This document shows, in pieces, positions 12,937 through 14,995 of a stretch of 14,995 nucleotides of DNA. The DNA comes from an uncultured Gammaproteobacteria bacterium. GTDB taxonomy: Bacteria; Pseudomonadota; Gammaproteobacteria; Ga0077536. Made by a program: the position numbers and the translations under genes. The notes under the pieces are model-generated. The model did not search any database, had not been told where the DNA came from, and saw only the letters and a list, made by a program, of their open reading frames with translations. The stretch is taken from positions 1-14,995 of the forward strand of contig CAIPNE010000384.1 of the NCBI GenBank assembly GCA_903866355.1, given 5' to 3'. The first letter of the stretch is position 1, and every line of letters begins with the position of its first letter.

Positions 12937-14490
12937 TTACTCCGAACGACGAAACATGCTGAGCATGCGCTGGGTAACCCAGAAGCCGCCAACCATGTTA
13001 ACGGTGGTGAGAACCAGCGCCGCGCTGCCCAGCAGCGTTAGCAGGACACCGGGCGATGAAATTTGCAGGATGGCGCCAATCGCGATGATACTGCTGATAG
13101 CGTTGGTCACGCTCATCAGCGGCGTATGCAGAGCCGGCGTGACATTCCAAATCACCATGTAGCCCACAAAACAGGACAGCACGAACACCATGAGATGGGC
13201 CATAAAGGCCGGCGGCGCAACACTGCCCAGCCACAGGAGTGCCAACGCGCCACCCGCCAATACCAGCAGGCTGCGCAAGCCCGCCGACAAAACCGGCGCG
13301 GCAGCCACCGGCGGCGGCGCCACAGCACTCGGCGCGGCAGCAGGCGCTGCCGAGAGTCGCGGCGGCGGGGGCGGCCACGTAATGGCGCCCTCATGGATGA
13401 CCGTGGCGCCACGCACCAGCTCATCGTCCATATTCACCGTCATGGTGCCGTCTTTGCCCGGCGTGAGTTCTTCAATCAGCCGCAGCAAATTGGTGGCATA
13501 GAGCTGGCTGGACTGGCGTGCCATGCGGCTGGGCAAATCTGTGTAGCCCACAATGCGTACCCCGTGGCGCTCGACCACCTGCCCCGGCACGGTGAGTTCG
13601 CAGTTGCCGCCTTGCTCGGCAGCCAAGTCGACAATCACGCTGCCCGGTTGCATGGAGGCGACCATCTGCGCGGTAATCAGGCGCGGCGCTGGCTTGCCGG
13701 GAATGAGTGCGGTGGTCACCACCACGTCTACTTCCGCGCATTGCTTGGCGATCATCGCCAGCTGCGCGCGTTGAAAACCCTCGCTCATGACCTTGGCGTA
13801 GCCGCCCACGCCGGTCCCTTCTTCTTGATATTCCACCGGCACAAATTCTGCACCGAGACTTTTGATTTGGTCGCCAACCTCCGGCCGAGTATCGGTGGCA
13901 CGCACGATAGCGCCCAACCCATTGGCAGCCCCAATGGCGGCCAACCCTGCCACACCCGCACCGATTACAAATACTTTGGCCGGCGGCACCCGCCCGGCGG
14001 CGGTAATCTGCCCCGTAAAAAAGCGACCGAAATTTTGCGCCGCCTCAATAATGGCGCGATAGCCGGCGATATTGGCCATAGAACTGAGCGCGTCGGCTTT
14101 CTGCGCCCGCGAGATGCGCGGCACACTGTCCATCGCGAGCACGGTAGCCCGACGTTCAGCCAAGCGCTCCATCAGGACAGGGTTTTGCGCCGGCCACAGA
14201 AAGCTGATTAGCCGGCCGCCTTCGGGCAATAGCGCCACTTCGTCCGGCGCGTCGAGCGACGGACCACGCACTTTCAGCACGATGTCTGAACTGGACCACA
14301 GCTCAGCGGCCTCGGCGAGAATCTCCACGCCTACTGCTCGATAGGCATCGTCGGCGAAATCGGCCGCGGCACCCGCGCCTTGTTCTAAGGCCACCGTATA
14401 GCCGAGCTTGATCAGTTTCGCGGCGACATCGGGCGTGGTCGCCACGCGCTTTTCGCCAGCGTAGGTCTCCTTCGGAACGCCAATACGCAT
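12937..14490 (-). CDS. pntA: NAD(P) transhydrogenase subunit alpha
   Basis: A 517-aa protein forming the NAD(H)-binding domain I plus the alpha membrane helices. It starts MRIGVPKETYAGEKRVATTP, the family opening. RISRAQKADALSSMANIAGY (125-144) is the conserved RQD-loop area. The Rossmann motif is VIGAGVAGLAAIGAA (175-189) with the acidic TDTRPEVG. The domain I end VIHEGAITWPPPPP is followed by an Ala/Pro-rich linker (about 378-410) and four TM helices, including FVGYMVIWNVTPALHTPLMSVTNAIS. Domain I and the membrane part are fused in one chain as in E. coli (510 aa), not split as in many alphaproteobacteria. ATG has GAAGGAG about 7 nt upstream. It is the first gene of pntA-pntB, perhaps with the PEBP gene as third. 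Confidence 0.97.
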   Translation of the reverse strand: MRIGVPKETYAGEKRVATTPDVAAKLIKLGYTVALEQGAGAAADFADDAYRAVGVEILAEAAELWSSSDIVLKVRGPSLDAPDEVALLPEGGRLISFLWPAQNPVLMERLAERRATVLAMDSVPRISRAQKADALSSMANIAGYRAIIEAAQNFGRFFTGQITAAGRVPPAKVFVIGAGVAGLAAIGAANGLGAIVRATDTRPEVGDQIKSLGAEFVPVEYQEEGTGVGGYAKVMSEGFQRAQLAMIAKQCAEVDVVVTTALIPGKPAPRLITAQMVASMQPGSVIVDLAAEQGGNCELTVPGQVVERHGVRIVGYTDLPSRMARQSSQLYATNLLRLIEELTPGKDGTMTVNMDDELVRGATVIHEGAITWPPPPPRLSAAPAAAPSAVAPPPVAAAPVLSAGLRSLLVLAGGALALLWLGSVAPPAFMAHLMVFVLSCFVGYMVIWNVTPALHTPLMSVTNAISSIIAIGAILQISSPGVLLTLLGSAALVLTTVNMVGGFWVTQRMLSMFRRSE

Positions 14491-14546
14491 TCAAGGTCTC
14501 CTTCGGACAGTCTGTTTACAACACCAGTGTGCACTCGCCCCACACG

Positions 14547-14570
14547 CCGCCTTGGATGACCCAAGGGCGG
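14547..14570. repeat. bulged hairpin in the pntA leader
   Basis: CCGCCTTGG (14547-14555), loop ATGAC, and CCAAGGGCGG (14561-14570) pair fully except for one bulged G. It lies 57 nt upstream of the pntA start codon, so it is in the promoter or 5' leader. It has no T-tract. An operator or leader structure is possible. Confidence 0.5.
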
Positions 14571-14615
14571 GTGCCGCGCTCTAGCGCCAACCGTAAAATC
14601 AGGGTTAATTCTAAG

Positions 14616-14635
14616 CCCATACGCTACCGTATGGG
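14616..14635. repeat. perfect 8-bp inverted repeat between pntA and tRNA-Arg
   Basis: CCCATACG, loop CTAC, CGTATGGG: an exact 8-bp dyad 126 bp upstream of pntA and 143 bp upstream of the divergently transcribed tRNA. No T-tract follows on either strand, so an operator is more likely than a terminator. Apart from this and the neighbouring hairpin, the 14491-14777 gap holds no gene that I can support. Confidence 0.55.
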
Positions 14636-14777
14636 AGCAGCGTTAAGATGCCCGGACAGTATAGGCAAGCCGAGCTTTTGGCAAATGCGAGCCCCCCTAT
14701 AGCGCCCGTTTCTTGCGCCATGCGCGCTGGGCTAGTGCCGAGGTTAAGCTGCAGGCACAATGCGCCCCCTGCAGCAC

Positions 14778-14854
14778 GCGCCCATAGCTCAGCTGGATAG
14801 AGTACCTGGCTTCGAACCAGGTGGTCGGAGGTTCGAATCCTTCTGGGCGCGCCA
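14778..14854 (+). tRNA. tRNA-Arg (anticodon TCG)
   Basis: A full cloverleaf can be drawn. The acceptor arms are GCGCCCA (14778-14784) and TGGGCGC (14844-14850), followed by G and an encoded CCA. The D-arm begins GCTCAGCTGGATAGAG. The anticodon stem is CCTGG/CCAGG with loop CTTCGAA, and the anticodon TCG is at 14812-14814. The T-arm is GGAGG-TTCGAAT-CCTTC. Total length is 77 nt. The anticodon reads CGA (arginine). tRNA-Arg genes are frequent integration sites, relevant to the structured DNA just downstream. Confidence 0.96.
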
Positions 14855-14861
14855 GACATAA

Positions 14862-14889
14862 AAATACCGGCTTAATGCCGGTTTTTTTA
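14862..14889 (+). terminator. intrinsic terminator of tRNA-Arg
   Basis: ACCGGC (14866-14871), loop TTAAT, GCCGGT (14877-14882) followed by a run of seven Ts, with an A-rich stretch before the stem. It lies 11 nt after the CCA end. A standard rho-independent terminator. Confidence 0.92.
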
Positions 14890-14912
14890 TGTCTTGAGGG
14901 TCTGGGGGCAGA

Positions 14913-14980
14913 GTCGAACCTCAACAGGTTCGACGGACTCGCAACGCGAGTCCGGACGCACGCAGTGCGCCCCGCAGGGG
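14913..14980. repeat. cluster of four back-to-back hairpins downstream of tRNA-Arg
   Basis: Four inverted repeats follow each other almost without gaps. (1) GTCGAACC/GGTTCGAC, 14913-14934, 6-nt loop. (2) GGACTCGC/GCGAGTCC, 14935-14953, loop AAC. (3) CGCAC/GTGCG, 14957-14969, loop GCA. (4) CCCC/GGGG, 14970-14980, loop GCA. This resembles an extragenic palindromic element (REP/BIME-like) or an attachment or mobile-element end. No protein-coding gene covers it convincingly, and the window ends 15 bp later. Confidence 0.7.
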
Positions 14981-14995
14981 TGAACAAACGCCCTA

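Noticed and set aside
13063..14211. Long plus-strand open frame (382 codons) opposite pntA
   Set aside because: Its translation is rich in His, Arg and Gln with no domain pattern, and it lies exactly antisense to a well-conserved pntA. It is a shadow of GC-rich coding DNA.
14680..14705. TTGGCA...TATAGC as a tRNA promoter
   Set aside because: The spacer between the boxes is only 14 nt, too short for a convincing sigma-70 promoter.
14697..14987. Minus-strand frame containing ARPEGFEPPTTWFEARYS
   Set aside because: This is the antisense translation of the tRNA-Arg and of the hairpin cluster, a familiar false gene call.
1..14995. CRISPR array, insertion sequence or phage genes
   Set aside because: No regularly spaced repeats, transposase, integrase or phage structural motifs were seen on either strand.

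Overview
The window looks like chromosomal DNA of a GC-rich gammaproteobacterium. Supporting signs are a PntA/PntB transhydrogenase very close to the enterobacterial type, yjcH-actP style acetate-symporter modules, an HsbR/HsbA-like phosphatase and STAS pair, and a tRNA-Arg(TCG) with encoded CCA. The order or genus cannot be fixed from the sequence alone.

Left part (1-5507, all minus strand). A partial EamA-type drug/metabolite exporter runs off the left edge. A three-gene operon lies upstream of it: a membrane-anchored chemoreceptor-like protein, a single-domain STAS protein, and a REC-PP2C-HATPase regulator. Directly upstream of that operon (4521-5507) is the eroded remainder of a chemotaxis cluster: a cheY whose phospho-acceptor Asp and switch Lys are replaced, a cheA N-terminus broken by stop codons, and the last ~70 codons of cheB with an in-frame stop. 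Most of cheA, everything that normally lies between cheA and cheB, and most of cheB are gone. The order cheY-cheA-...-cheB-MCP-STAS-REC/PP2C recalls, from memory, Vibrio cholerae chemotaxis cluster III (F7-like). The kinase core appears to have decayed while the receptor and phosphatase/STAS output module stayed intact.

Middle part (5753-10910, plus strand). A tightly packed operon holds a MetE-like (UROD/MetE superfamily) zinc methyltransferase followed by two tandem DUF485-ActP modules. The modules are a duplication. The second ActP keeps the classical acetate-permease sequence. The first differs in the expected ion/substrate-binding core, so it may carry another small carboxylate, possibly one linked to the methyltransferase.

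Right part. On the minus strand pntA-pntB encode a complete proton-translocating NAD(P) transhydrogenase, followed by a PEBP (YbhB/YbcL) protein that is probably co-transcribed. On the plus strand is tRNA-Arg(TCG) with a clear intrinsic terminator. It is followed at the window edge by four hairpins packed back to back (14913-14980), an unusual structured element not explained by any gene. Several smaller palindromes sit in the intergenic gaps upstream of pntA, the PEBP gene, the EamA gene and the MetE-like operon.
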